A DNA stretch of 64,000 nt, taken from positions 1 through 64,000 of the forward strand of contig NZ_AULK01000005.1 in assembly GCF_000419445.1 (NCBI RefSeq). Direction: 5' to 3'. Shown here piece after piece: positions 25,027 through 33,742 of this stretch. The notes below the pieces were generated by a model, which made no database searches, was not told where the DNA came from, and was given only the letters and a program-made list of their open reading frames with translations. Origin of the DNA: Gryllotalpicola ginsengisoli DSM 22003. Lineage in GTDB: Bacteria; Actinomycetota; Actinomycetes; Actinomycetales; Microbacteriaceae. The translations under genes and the position numbers were made by a program. How positions within the stretch are numbered: the first letter of the stretch is position 1; each line of letters opens with the position of its first letter.

Positions 25027-25403
25027 CGGCGGCCCTTTCCCTCTTCGTCGGGAGTGGAGGGCGACTGGCGCGGCGAAGCATCCGTCTCGGCCAGCACGGC
25101 GTCGAGCCGGCGGTACTGCTCCTCCGCCTCCCTGCGGTAGCGATCGAGCCACCCCGTCAGCTCCTCCAGCGCGCCGACGGCGAGATGGCAGGGGCGCTGC
25201 TGACCCTTCCGGGAGCGCGTGACCAGGCCCGCCGATTCGAGCACCTGGAGGTGACGGGAGATCGCCTGCTGCGTGTAGGGGAACGGCTCGGCCAGCGCTC
25301 CCACCGTGGCGGGGCCGCGCGACAGCCGCGCGATCAGCGCGCGGCGGGTCGGGTCGCTCAACGCGTGGAACGCCCGGTCCAGGCGCGCATCGGGCTCCGA
25401 CAT
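25023..25403 (-). CDS. ArsR-family transcriptional regulator
   Basis: 126 residues starting MSEPDARLDRAFHALSDPTR. The winged-helix motif is YTQQAISRHLQVLESAGLVT. No metal-binding CxC is present in the recognition helix, so this is the SRPBCC-linked type, probably a ligand-independent or unknown-ligand repressor. It is the first gene of a three-gene operon and is preceded by an 8-bp inverted repeat it most likely binds. Confidence 0.88.
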   Translation of the reverse strand: MSEPDARLDRAFHALSDPTRRALIARLSRGPATVGALAEPFPYTQQAISRHLQVLESAGLVTRSRKGQQRPCHLAVGALEELTGWLDRYRREAEEQYRRLDAVLAETDASPRQSPSTPDEEGKGRR

Positions 25404-25417
25404 CACAACCCCCTCCT

Positions 25418-25439
25418 TGTACAACAAGGCCGTTGTACA
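25418..25439 (-). promoter_or_regulatory. Perfect inverted repeat, probable ArsR operator
   Basis: TGTACAAC-AAGGCC-GTTGTACA has exact 8-bp arms with a 6-bp spacer, 15 bases upstream of the ArsR start. Position and symmetry fit an autoregulatory operator overlapping the promoter. Confidence 0.75.
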
Positions 25440-25488
25440 TTGGGGGCTCGACCGCGTCAAGCCGATCGCATCGGGACCCGGAAAAGGG

Positions 25489-25560
25489 TGCCCCTGGAGG
25501 GACTCGAACCCCCAACCCTCTCCTTAGGACGGAGCTGCTCTTCCATTGAGCTACAGAGGC
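25489..25560 (-). tRNA. tRNA-Arg(CCT)
   Basis: Cloverleaf on the reverse strand: acceptor GCCTCTG/CAGGGGC, anticodon loop GTCCTAA with anticodon CCT (reads AGG, Arg), and T arm GGGGG-TTCGAGT-CCCTC. One G-A mismatch closes the anticodon stem. CCA is not encoded (A followed by CCC). Confidence 0.93.
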
Positions 25561-25576
25561 AGGCGCCTCCAGTTTA

Positions 25577-25714
25577 GGGGCCCGCTACTACGGCGCCCCG
25601 CAGGACCGCGGTCCCGGGTTCGACCTGACCGCCGACACCTGCACCTTCATCCGCTACCGCGGCTCGCTGACGCTCGTCTGCGCGGCCGTGCTCGCTAGTG
25701 GAACTGCGGGATGA
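25577..25714 (+). pseudogene. Orphan coding remnant beside tRNA-Arg
   Basis: A 46-codon rightward open stretch with almost exclusively G/C third positions reads ARYYGAPQDRGPGFDLTADT, then a Cys-containing FIRYRGSLTLVCAAV tail, before TGA at 25712. It has no start codon or ribosome site and runs back into the tRNA. It looks like the surviving 3' end of a broken gene. No family is recognised. Apart from this, 25561-25694 holds nothing. Confidence 0.35.
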
Positions 25715-25985
25715 TCATGTACAGCCCGTACAGCACGACCGCGATGTCGATGGCGAAGCACAGGTAGGCCGCGAACGACGCGACGGCGGGCCGGCGATGC
25801 GGGGTCTCGATCTCGCCGTCGGCCACGTGCTCGGTGCGCACCGCGGCGGTCTCGAGCCGCAGCTCCGGCGGCGCGCCCACCGCCAGCAGGCGCAGGCCGA
25901 GCGCATAGATCGCGACCGCTCCCCCGGCGAATACGAGGGAGAGCACGAACTCCGTGCCGAGGGCACCCCAGTCGATTCCGCTCAC
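25695..25985 (-). CDS. Small membrane protein linked to the PiT transporter
   Basis: 96 residues with two TM helices (LVFAGGAVAIYALGLRLLAV near the N-terminus and FAIDIAVVLYGLYMIIPQFH at the C-terminus). The GTG at 25985 has GGGAGG nine bases upstream and overlaps the PiT stop by four bases. Co-translation with PiT suggests a partner role. No family is recognised. Confidence 0.78.
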   Translation of the reverse strand: MSGIDWGALGTEFVLSLVFAGGAVAIYALGLRLLAVGAPPELRLETAAVRTEHVADGEIETPHRRPAVASFAAYLCFAIDIAVVLYGLYMIIPQFH

Positions 25986-27139
25986 TTCGCACCTCCCTGT
26001 GCCGCGACCGGCTTGCTCGCCAGCACGTCCTCGTCCTCGTTGACCGTCTCGTGGGTCACCGGGTGGCGCCGCGAGAGCAGGTAGAAGGCGACCATGCCGC
26101 CGATCGCGGCGATCGCGGTGATGATCAGGCCGACGGTGCCGGTCTTCACGATGAAGGTTGCGACCGCCGCCACGAGCGCGGCCGCCGGCACCGTCACGAG
26201 CCAGGCGAGAGCCATCCGCCCGAACGTGCCCCATCGCACGGACGCGAGCCGTTTGCCCAAGCCGGAGCCCACGATCGCGCCCGAGGTGACCTGCGTGGTC
26301 GACAGCGGGAAGCCGAGATGGCTGGAGACGAGGATCGTCGCCGCCGAACTCGCCTCGGCGGCGAAGCCCTGCGGCGGGGCGACGTCGGTGATGCGCCTGC
26401 CGACCGTGCGCATGATGCGCCAGCCGCCGGAATAGGTGCCCGCCGCGATGGCCAGCGCGCAGGCGATGATGACCCAGATGTGCGGCGTGGTCCCCGACTT
26501 CTGATATCCGGCGGCGACCAGCGTCAGCGTGATCACGCCCATGGTCTTCTGCGCGTCGTTCGTGCCGTGCGCGAGCGAGACCAGCGACGCCGACACCGTC
26601 TGGCCGTGCCGGAAGCCCGCCTCGGCGCCCTGGCTCGTCGCCCTCCGGGTGATCGTGTAGGCCGCGTAGGTCGCCACCAGGGCGACGATGCCCGCGACGA
26701 TCGGGGCGAACAGCGCGGGCAGCGCGATCTTGGAGATGACGTTGAACCAGTCCACAGCCTGGAAGCCGCTGCCGACGATGGCCGCGCCGATCAGCCCGCC
26801 GAAGAGGGCGTGCGTCGAGCTCGACGGCAGGCCCACGTACCAGGTGGCGAGGTTCCAGATGATCGCGCCGACGAGCCCCGCGAAGATCATCGCCGGCGTG
26901 ATCTGCACCCCCGCGGAGCCCTCTTTGACGATGCCGCCCGACACGGTCGAGGCGACCTCGGTGGAGAGGAAGGCGCCGACCAGGTTGAGCACGGCCGAGA
27001 TCAGCACCGCGACCCGGGGTTTGAGCGCGCCGGTGGCCACCGAGGTGGCCATGGCGTTGGCGGTGTCGTGGAAGCCGTTCGTGAAGTCGAACACGAGGCC
27101 CAGCACGATGACGAGGATGACGACCATCAGCACGTCCAT
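25982..27139 (-). CDS. PiT-family inorganic phosphate transporter
   Basis: 385 residues, about ten TM helices. The two PiT signatures are present: FDFTNGFHDTANAMATSVAT near the N-terminus and SLAHGTNDAQKTMGVITL in the second half, plus GLPSSSTHALFGGLIGAA and GFPLSTTQVTSGAIVGSG. This is low-affinity metal-phosphate:H+ symport across the inner membrane. No PhoU-like gene is adjacent; the downstream partner is the small membrane protein. Confidence 0.94.
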   Translation of the reverse strand: MDVLMVVILVIVLGLVFDFTNGFHDTANAMATSVATGALKPRVAVLISAVLNLVGAFLSTEVASTVSGGIVKEGSAGVQITPAMIFAGLVGAIIWNLATWYVGLPSSSTHALFGGLIGAAIVGSGFQAVDWFNVISKIALPALFAPIVAGIVALVATYAAYTITRRATSQGAEAGFRHGQTVSASLVSLAHGTNDAQKTMGVITLTLVAAGYQKSGTTPHIWVIIACALAIAAGTYSGGWRIMRTVGRRITDVAPPQGFAAEASSAATILVSSHLGFPLSTTQVTSGAIVGSGLGKRLASVRWGTFGRMALAWLVTVPAAALVAAVATFIVKTGTVGLIITAIAAIGGMVAFYLLSRRHPVTHETVNEDEDVLASKPVAAQGGAK

Positions 27140-27204
27140 GCGGCCGCACCGTAGGCGCGCGCCGTTAATGGGGGGTGAACGGCGCGCGGGCGCCGCCCGC
27201 CGTC

Positions 27205-27705
27205 TCAGGCGGCCTGAGGCTGCAGGTACCCTTCCCACTCCGGCAGGAGGTGCTCGCTGCCGCGCACCATCCACGACGGCTCGTGCGGCATGTGCGGCGT
27301 GAAGCGCAGTTGCCAGCCGAGTTCCGCCGGGGTGCGGTCGCCCTTCACGTTGTTGCAGCGCAGGCAGCAGGCCACGAGGTTCTCCCAGCTGTCCTCGCCG
27401 CCGCGTGAGCGCGGCATCACGTGGTCGATGGTCGAAGCGGGCTTGCCGCAGTACGCGCAGCGGTGCGCATCGCGTCGCAGCACGCCGCGTCGCGACACCG
27501 GCACCAGGCGGCTGTGCGGCAGGCGCACGTAGCGGGTGAGCAGGATCACGCTCGGCCGGTCCCATGCCCCCGAGATGCCGAACACCGGGTGGCCCACGTC
27601 GACCTCGACGATCGTCGCCTTGTGATTCATCACGAGGGCGAGCGCTCGCTTGAACGAGACGACGGCGAGGGGCTCGTATCCGGCATTCAGGACGAGGGTG
27701 CGCAT
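27205..27705 (-). CDS. HNH endonuclease domain protein
   Basis: 166 residues starting MRTLVLNAGYEPLAVVSFKR, a conserved actinobacterial N-terminus. The HNH core is CAYCGKPASTIDHVMPRSRG followed by NLVACCLRCNNVKGDRTP, with two CxxC zinc pairs. Its biological role is not established; this solitary chromosomal type is widespread and not linked to restriction genes here. GAAGGAG precedes the ATG at 27705. Its ribosome site lies inside a His-rich upstream ORF. Confidence 0.88.
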   Translation of the reverse strand: MRTLVLNAGYEPLAVVSFKRALALVMNHKATIVEVDVGHPVFGISGAWDRPSVILLTRYVRLPHSRLVPVSRRGVLRRDAHRCAYCGKPASTIDHVMPRSRGGEDSWENLVACCLRCNNVKGDRTPAELGWQLRFTPHMPHEPSWMVRGSEHLLPEWEGYLQPQAA

Positions 27706-27938
27706 GGGACTGGGACTCCTTCTGCTGACGTTCGCGCGACCTGGCTGGCCGCGACGACGGGAAGCGCCCGCATTAACGACGAAGGCGCCGCCACAAGGGC
27801 GACGCCGACATAATCCGCCTGCGGGCAGAAGTGCTGCACGTGGTGCAGATGGTGACGGTGGTGCAGGTGGGAGCGGGACACGCGCACGCCGGGGCACACG
27901 CGCAGGCCGCGCGTGCTGCTCTCGGTGGATGCGCTCAT
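27687..27938 (-). CDS. His-codon-rich upstream ORF, possible leader peptide
   Basis: 83 codons starting at ATG 27938 with a good GGGAG seven bases upstream. Residues 24-36 contain eight His (SHLHHRHHLHHVQHF), encoded at 27831-27869. The frame ends 19 bases inside the HNH gene, so its translation would pass over the HNH ribosome site. Within the His codons CTGCAC-CAC-GTGCAG can form a hairpin, and a second 9-bp hairpin follows. This resembles a ribosome-sensing leader, but no histidine gene is nearby. The remaining 27939-28126 shows no gene. Confidence 0.45.
   Translation of the reverse strand: MSASTESSTRGLRVCPGVRVSRSHLHHRHHLHHVQHFCPQADYVGVALVAAPSSLMRALPVVAASQVARTSAEGVPVPCAPSS
27784..27806 (-). 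promoter_or_regulatory. Hairpin between His-rich codons and the HNH gene
   Basis: On the transcript strand GGCGTCGCC-CTTGT-GGCGGCGCC forms nine pairs (one G-U). It begins about 25 bases after the last His codon and has no U-run, so it is not a classic terminator. It could be an alternative-structure element of an attenuator. Confidence 0.4.
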
Positions 27939-28126
27939 GGCCGTCTCCCGCCCGCGCACGCCGCCGGCTGCGGCGCGCTGACCGGGCCAGAGTAACCCAG
28001 CGCGCCCCGATCTCGTATGTGCTGCAGAGCAACTCGTGACGTGTCGTCTCGAGAATTTAACGCAACGGATGCCTCCGGCCGCGCGCGCCCGCAACCCTGC
28101 GGTCACCCGGCAGAGCTCCTCGCGCG

Positions 28127-28993
28127 TCAGATCCCGTAGCGCTGGATGTGGTACGCGGAGGTCCACATCGGGCGGATGCTCACCGAGCCGCCGGGCTTGG
28201 GGGCGTCGAGGATGAGCACGTTGCCGTCGGCGTCGCGGCCGGCGTAGAACCCGACGTGCGACCCGTCGTCGAGGGCGATCACATCGCCCGGCTCGGCCGC
28301 GTCGACCGAGATGGTCTGGCCGATCTGGCCCTGCGCCGACGAGGAGTGCGGCAGCGAGACGCCGAACTGGGCGTACACGAACATGACGTAGCCCGAGCAG
28401 TCGAAGCCGGCCGGGGTCGACCCGCCCAGCTGGTAGGGGGTGCCGATGTACTTCTTCGCGGTGGCGAAGACGCTGGCGAGGCTGAAGGCCGGGTGGTCGG
28501 GGTTGCTCAGGTAGTCGGCGGCGCTCGGGCCGGTGTACGAGGCCTGGTAGGTGGCGACCGTCTTCGCCGCGGCCTTCGCCGCCGCGACGGCGGCGGCCTG
28601 CTGCTTGGCCTGCTCCGCGGCCTGCTCGGCTGCGGCGATCTGCGCGGTCGAGGTGGCGCCGAAGGCGTCCTGCGTCGACTTGGGGTGGGCTGCGGTGCGG
28701 TCGATGCTGACGGACTGCGCATCCGTCTTCTTCAGCGAGTCGATCACGGTGGGCCCGAACGATCCCTGCCCCTGCGTGCTGGGGTTCATGGCGTAGGCCG
28801 GGATGGCGATGGTCGCCACGATGCCGCCGGCGGCGAGAAGGACGAATGCGTTGGCGAACATCTTGAGGCCGCGGCGGCGCTTCGGGGCACCGGCCGGGAC
28901 CGCAGGAGTCGCCGGATTCCGATCGGCTCCGGCGGCCGGAACGCTCGCTGCATTGCGAGCCTCGTAAGCCTCCCGCGCCTGGCGACGCGTCAT
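28127..28993 (-). CDS. NlpC/P60 family peptidoglycan hydrolase
   Basis: 288 residues. A cytoplasmic Arg-rich N-terminus (MTRRQAREAYEARNAAS) is followed by a membrane/signal helix (about residues 45-68, MFANAFVLLAAGGIVATIAI). An Ala/Gln helical linker leads to a C-terminal NlpC/P60 domain with catalytic Cys in GFDCSGYVMFVYAQFG and His in GSHVGFYAGRDADG. It cleaves stem-peptide bonds outside the membrane. The ATG at 28993 matches the TRREARE-type start common in actinobacteria; the frame is open upstream to 29173, within the leader. The transcript leader appears to be about 180 bases. Confidence 0.88.
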   Translation of the reverse strand: MTRRQAREAYEARNAASVPAAGADRNPATPAVPAGAPKRRRGLKMFANAFVLLAAGGIVATIAIPAYAMNPSTQGQGSFGPTVIDSLKKTDAQSVSIDRTAAHPKSTQDAFGATSTAQIAAAEQAAEQAKQQAAAVAAAKAAAKTVATYQASYTGPSAADYLSNPDHPAFSLASVFATAKKYIGTPYQLGGSTPAGFDCSGYVMFVYAQFGVSLPHSSSAQGQIGQTISVDAAEPGDVIALDDGSHVGFYAGRDADGNVLILDAPKPGGSVSIRPMWTSAYHIQRYGI

Positions 28994-29175
28994 CGAGCCG
29001 TTCGTTCCGTCGAGTTCTGCCAAGGGGACCTCCGGGGCGCTCCGACGCACACGCGTCCCCGTCCATCGTGTCTTGGGCCCGTGGGGAGGGCTTCGGTTTC
29101 CCGGATCGAGCGACGGGGTATGGAGCGTCACGTTCCGGGGTCTAGCGGCCGGTTTCTGGCCTTTCGACTCCACCG

Positions 29176-29204
29176 AGGGTAGAGGAATATAACGGAAATG
29201 TCAC
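29176..29204 (-). promoter_or_regulatory. Promoter of the NlpC/P60 gene
   Basis: GTGACA (-35) and TACCCT (-10) are separated by exactly 17 bases on the reverse strand. GTGAC-N6-GTTAT within it resembles the GTNAC-N6-GTNAC direct repeat bound by MtrA, a wall-hydrolase regulator. That link is inference. The predicted start leaves a leader of about 180 bases (28994-29172), in which I see G/C hairpins but no riboswitch class I can name. Confidence 0.5.
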
Positions 29205-29278
29205 ATCCGCGAACGGGGGTGTCGAGAACCCTCGTGGCACCCGGTGCCGGAACTCGCAGGAGGCGCCCGACGGGCCGC

Positions 29279-29968
29279 TCAGGCAGCGATGAAGATGTGG
29301 CTCGCGACCTCGTGGGGCAGCTCCAGACCTTCGCCGTATCCCTCGACCTGGGCCAGCACATAGGAGCCGGCCGGCGACACGGTCACCGTGTTGCCGGGCA
29401 CCACCCCCGCCTGGCGCAGCTGCGCCAGGAGTTCGGGGTCGAACTGCACCGGCTCGCCCAGCCGCCGGACCTGCGCCGTGACCGGCTCGCCGGCGGCGAC
29501 GGCCGCCGCCGCGCTCGTCACGCCGCTCAGGAACACCGACGAGAGGGCGTACCCTTCGTCGTCCATCTTGGGGATGGGCGTGCCGTACGGGGACTCGGTC
29601 GGGTCGCCGAGCATCTGGCGGATCTTGTCCTCCACCTGCTCGCTCATCACGTGCTCCCACCGGCAGGCCTCATCGTGCACGTACTCCCAGTCGAGGCCGA
29701 TCACGTCGGAGAGCAGCCGCTCGGCCAGCCGGTGCTTGCGCATGACGTGCACCGCCCGGCGGCGGCCCTCGTCGGTGAGCTCCAGGTGCCGGTCGCCCGA
29801 GACGATGACGAGGCCGTCGCGCTCCATACGCGCCACGGTCTGCGACACGGTCGGCCCCGAGTGGCCGAGACGCTCGGAGATGCGCGCGCGCAGCGGAACG
29901 ATCGCCTCCTCCTCGAGGTCGAGGATGGTGCGCAGATACATCTCTGTCGTGTCGACCAGATCCGTCAT
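29279..29968 (-). CDS. DtxR/MntR-family metal-dependent regulator
   Basis: 229 residues. MTDLVDTTEMYLRTILDLEE begins the DtxR winged helix. The recognition helix is GPTVSQTVARMERDGLV, the metal-site region is HRLAERLLSDVIGLDWEYVHDEACRWEHVMS, and a C-terminal SH3-like FeoA domain ends in ELPHEVASHIF. It represses metal-uptake genes when loaded with Fe2+ or Mn2+. ATG 29968 has GAGGGGAC upstream. No obvious target lies beside it; the NRAMP-like gene 24 kb away is only a possibility. Confidence 0.92.
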   Translation of the reverse strand: MTDLVDTTEMYLRTILDLEEEAIVPLRARISERLGHSGPTVSQTVARMERDGLVIVSGDRHLELTDEGRRRAVHVMRKHRLAERLLSDVIGLDWEYVHDEACRWEHVMSEQVEDKIRQMLGDPTESPYGTPIPKMDDEGYALSSVFLSGVTSAAAAVAAGEPVTAQVRRLGEPVQFDPELLAQLRQAGVVPGNTVTVSPAGSYVLAQVEGYGEGLELPHEVASHIFIAA

Positions 29969-30004
29969 CCGTGTCCCCTCAAAGTCAGGCCAAGCTGCTC
30001 TTGA

Positions 30005-31210
<1,206 letters not shown>

Positions 31211-31247
31211 GGGCGCGGCCTAAGACGGATGCCCGGGCCGCCCGCCC

Positions 31248-32618
31248 TCACGCGGCGAGCGCGACCCGCTCCCCCGTCTCGGTGCCGGTGATCTCCGACA
31301 TGTGCTTGGTGCGCACGTCGGGTGCCAGCAGGCCGGCCACGGTGAGCAGCACCGCGCCGATGCCGGCGATCACGATCGGGGTGAACTCGTACGGCATCAG
31401 GTGCGCGAGCCAGCCCATGTAATAGGTGTAGAAGGCGGGGATGATGCTCGTCGCCGAGTGCGTGACGCCGTACCCGGTCGAGCGGATGCGCGTCGGATAC
31501 AGCTCGTTGATGAACGTCGTGATCGTGGCCCAGACGAGGATGCCGGGCAGGTTGGCGAAGAAGGTCGCCACGGCGAAGGCGGCGCTCGACTGGTGCACCG
31601 CGACCGCGACACCGAAGGCGATCGTGGCCACGACGAGGTTGATCAGGCCGAGCGTGAAGATGACCCGGCCGCGACCCACCCGCTGGGTGAGCCGGCCGAT
31701 CGCCGGGTAGGCGACGGCGCCGACGAGCGCCGTGACCAGGAGCGACGCGCTGATCAGGGTGGGGCTGACCTCCATGGCCTTGAAGTGCGCCGAGTACACG
31801 CCGACCGTGCCGTCGAGCGTCGCCCAGGCGCCGCACGACATCATCATGCCGACCACGATGGTGCGGGCGTAGCGCCCGCTGAACAGCTCCCGCAGCGGGC
31901 GCTGACGCGCCTCGGCGCCCTCTTCGACCTCCTCCTCGACCCGCTTGAACTCGCTCGAGTCCTCGACGTTGCGGGTGAAGTGGATGAACACGGGGATCGA
32001 CAGGGCGCAGCCGAAGAGGAAGGCGAAGCGCCATCCGGTCGTCGCGTACGCGCTGGTCGCGTCGCCGACGGGGAAGATCGCCAGCAGGATCAGCGAGACG
32101 ATCGTGATGACGGCGAGGGCCACGGGGTAGCCGATGTTCAGCAGTGCGCCGTAGAGGCCGCGCTTGTTCACGGGCGCATGCTCGAGGGCCAGCGGGTTGG
32201 CCGCCGTGTACTGGCCGCCGAGGAAGATGCCGTCGAGCAGTCGCAGCGCGATGAGCAGCACGGGCGAGAGCATGCCGATGGTCGCGTAGCCGGGAACGAG
32301 TGCCATCACGCCCGTCGAGACGCCGAAGCCGATGATCGACACCTGCGCCATGCGCTTGCGGCTGATCCGGTCGGAGAGCGGGCCGAGGATCAGCGTGCCG
32401 AGCGGCCGCCCGACCAGCGAGGCGACGAAGATCAGGGCGTTCACCGTCGCCTGCCCTGCCGCGCCCATCGTGGGCGGCACGAAGTAGGCGAGTGCGGGGG
32501 CGAGCACGACGGTGGGCAGGTACACGTCGTACATGTCGACGAAGAATCCGCCGACGGCGCCGGCGAGGGCGCGCACGGAGGGCGCGGCGGCGGGCGCGGA
32601 CGAGGAGGACTGGGTCAC
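31248..32618 (-). CDS. MFS transporter, metabolite:H+ symporter type
   Basis: 456 residues, 12 TM helices. FVASLVGRPLGTLILGPLSD RISRKR is the MFS loop 2-3 motif, LRLLDGIFLGGQYTAANPLA is typical of the MHS/sugar-porter-like group, and INELYPTRIRSTGYGVTHSA marks loop 10-11. The substrate is probably a small carboxylate or osmolyte; unknown. The start is GTG at 32618 with AGGAGAG upstream. A palindrome and -10-like box lie 60-75 bases upstream. Confidence 0.88.
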   Translation of the reverse strand: MTQSSSSAPAAAPSVRALAGAVGGFFVDMYDVYLPTVVLAPALAYFVPPTMGAAGQATVNALIFVASLVGRPLGTLILGPLSDRISRKRMAQVSIIGFGVSTGVMALVPGYATIGMLSPVLLIALRLLDGIFLGGQYTAANPLALEHAPVNKRGLYGALLNIGYPVALAVITIVSLILLAIFPVGDATSAYATTGWRFAFLFGCALSIPVFIHFTRNVEDSSEFKRVEEEVEEGAEARQRPLRELFSGRYARTIVVGMMMSCGAWATLDGTVGVYSAHFKAMEVSPTLISASLLVTALVGAVAYPAIGRLTQRVGRGRVIFTLGLINLVVATIAFGVAVAVHQSSAAFAVATFFANLPGILVWATITTFINELYPTRIRSTGYGVTHSATSIIPAFYTYYMGWLAHLMPYEFTPIVIAGIGAVLLTVAGLLAPDVRTKHMSEITGTETGERVALAA

Positions 32619-32676
32619 GGCGAGGATCTCTCCTTTGAGGCGTGGCGTGGGAGGCGTGAGCGTCGTTGCGGTCGCA

Positions 32677-32693
32677 CAACGCGTTGCATGCTA
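32677..32693 (-). promoter_or_regulatory. Promoter/operator of the MFS gene
   Basis: The 10-bp palindrome CAACGCGTTG (32677-32686) directly follows a reverse-strand -10-like TAGCAT (32688-32693). A repressor at this site would block transcription start. The rest of 32619-32726 holds nothing else. Confidence 0.45.
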
Positions 32694-32726
32694 CACGTCT
32701 CGCGGCCCTCGTTCGGGTGTCTGCGA

Positions 32727-33314
32727 TCAGTCCTCGTCGAGCGCCGCCTCCTCGGCGGCCCGGAGCTCCGCCGACTCGTCGAGCGCCGCCTCCTCGGCGG
32801 CCTGGAGCTCCGCCGACTCGTCGAGCACATCCTCGTCGAGGCCCTCGTCGATGTCGTCCTCATCGAGGTCGTCCTCGTCCAGGTCGTCCTCGTCGTCGAG
32901 GTCCTCAGCGTCGTCGTCGGGTGCGCCGTCGCCGGATCCGTCGGTCTGCTGCCCGGCCGCGGCGGCCGCCTCGCGCTCCGCCTGCTGCTGCGCCTGCCAC
33001 TCGGCGAGCCGGTCGGCCCACGGCACCCACTCGGGCGCGAGCAGCGCTCCGTCGCCCGGCATCAACTCGGCCTCCAGCACGTTCACCCGGTCGGTCCCCG
33101 GCTCACGCGACAACGTCACCGTCCAATACCAGCCGGGGTACCCGGACAGCCGGTTCTCGAACAGCAGCGACAGCACGCCGTCGCCTTCGACGAGATGGCC
33201 GGCCACGTCGCCGACGGTGTTCGCGGGCGTGATCTCGAGCAGCGCGCCGCGCGCGACGTCGACGGCGCCGAGCAGCAGCTCGTCGGCGACGGGGGCGGCG
33301 GAATCGTCAGGCAT
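32727..33314 (-). CDS. DUF3027-family protein with acidic repeat tail
   Basis: 195 residues. The folded N-terminal part has LLGAVDVARGALLEITPANT, GYPGWYWTVTLSREPGTDRV and LLAPEWVPWADRL, matching the DUF3027 family of actinobacteria. After about residue 125 the chain is Asp/Glu-rich, ending in two 14-residue repeats (LDESAELQAAEEAA type). Function unknown. Its start overlaps the upstream cold-shock gene by eight bases, so the two are co-expressed. Confidence 0.85.
   Translation of the reverse strand: MPDDSAAPVADELLLGAVDVARGALLEITPANTVGDVAGHLVEGDGVLSLLFENRLSGYPGWYWTVTLSREPGTDRVNVLEAELMPGDGALLAPEWVPWADRLAEWQAQQQAEREAAAAAGQQTDGSGDGAPDDDAEDLDDEDDLDEDDLDEDDIDEGLDEDVLDESAELQAAEEAALDESAELRAAEEAALDED
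32734..32826. repeat. 42-bp in-frame tandem repeat in the DUF3027 gene
   Basis: Two copies of a 42-bp unit (32734-32775, 32776-32817; one base difference) plus the start of a third encode the 14-residue acidic repeats at the C-terminus. Length changes in multiples of 42 would keep the frame. Confidence 0.85.
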
Positions 33315-33687
33315 CGAGATCGTCCGCGACGCGGCGCAGCACCGCCGCGACCTTGCTGCCCTGCGCCTTGGCGGGGTAGTGGCCGTGACGCAGGTCGCCG
33401 CCGATCTTGTCGAGCAGCTTCACGAGGTCTTCGATCACGACGGCCATGTCATCGGCCTTCATGCGCCGCTGGCGGGCGAGGCTGACCGGGGCGTCGAGTA
33501 CGCGCACCGAGAGCGCCTGCGCGCCCCGCTTGCCGTCGGCCACGCCGTACTCGAGGCGGGTTCCGCTCTTCACGGTCGCGCCGGCGGGCAGCGCCGTGGC
33601 GTGCAGGAAGACCTCTTGGCCGTCATCGCCCGCGATGAAGCCGAAGCCTTTCTCCTCGTCGTAGAACTTGACCCTTCCGGTGGGCAT
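33307..33687 (-). CDS. Cold-shock-domain protein with C-terminal extension
   Basis: 126 residues. MPTGRVKFYDEEKGFGFIAG and EVFLHATALPAGATVKSGTR are the CSD with RNP1-like and RNP2-like motifs. A basic, helical C-terminal 60 residues (LARQRRMKADDMAVVIEDLV) extends beyond the usual 67-residue CspA. It binds single-stranded nucleic acid. It is co-transcribed with DUF3027 and divergent from the gene at 33743. Confidence 0.92.
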   Translation of the reverse strand: MPTGRVKFYDEEKGFGFIAGDDGQEVFLHATALPAGATVKSGTRLEYGVADGKRGAQALSVRVLDAPVSLARQRRMKADDMAVVIEDLVKLLDKIGGDLRHGHYPAKAQGSKVAAVLRRVADDLDA

Positions 33688-33742
33688 CGGAACCTCTTTC
33701 GTGCTTGGGGTCTTGAGACCGATGTCAATTATCCTTGATTCC

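Noticed and set aside
25489-25560. attL/attR of an integrated element at tRNA-Arg
   Set aside because: No duplicated tRNA 3' end and no integrase gene are visible in the window.
27833-27872. Rightward G-rich repeat (GGTGCAG) as a G-quadruplex or repeat array
   Set aside because: It is explained by the His (CAC) codons of the leftward small ORF and is not regular enough for a repeat.
29010-29175. c-di-AMP (ydaO/yuaA) riboswitch before the NlpC/P60 gene
   Set aside because: The position is right, but I could not find the conserved ydaO core sequences; kept only as an untyped leader.
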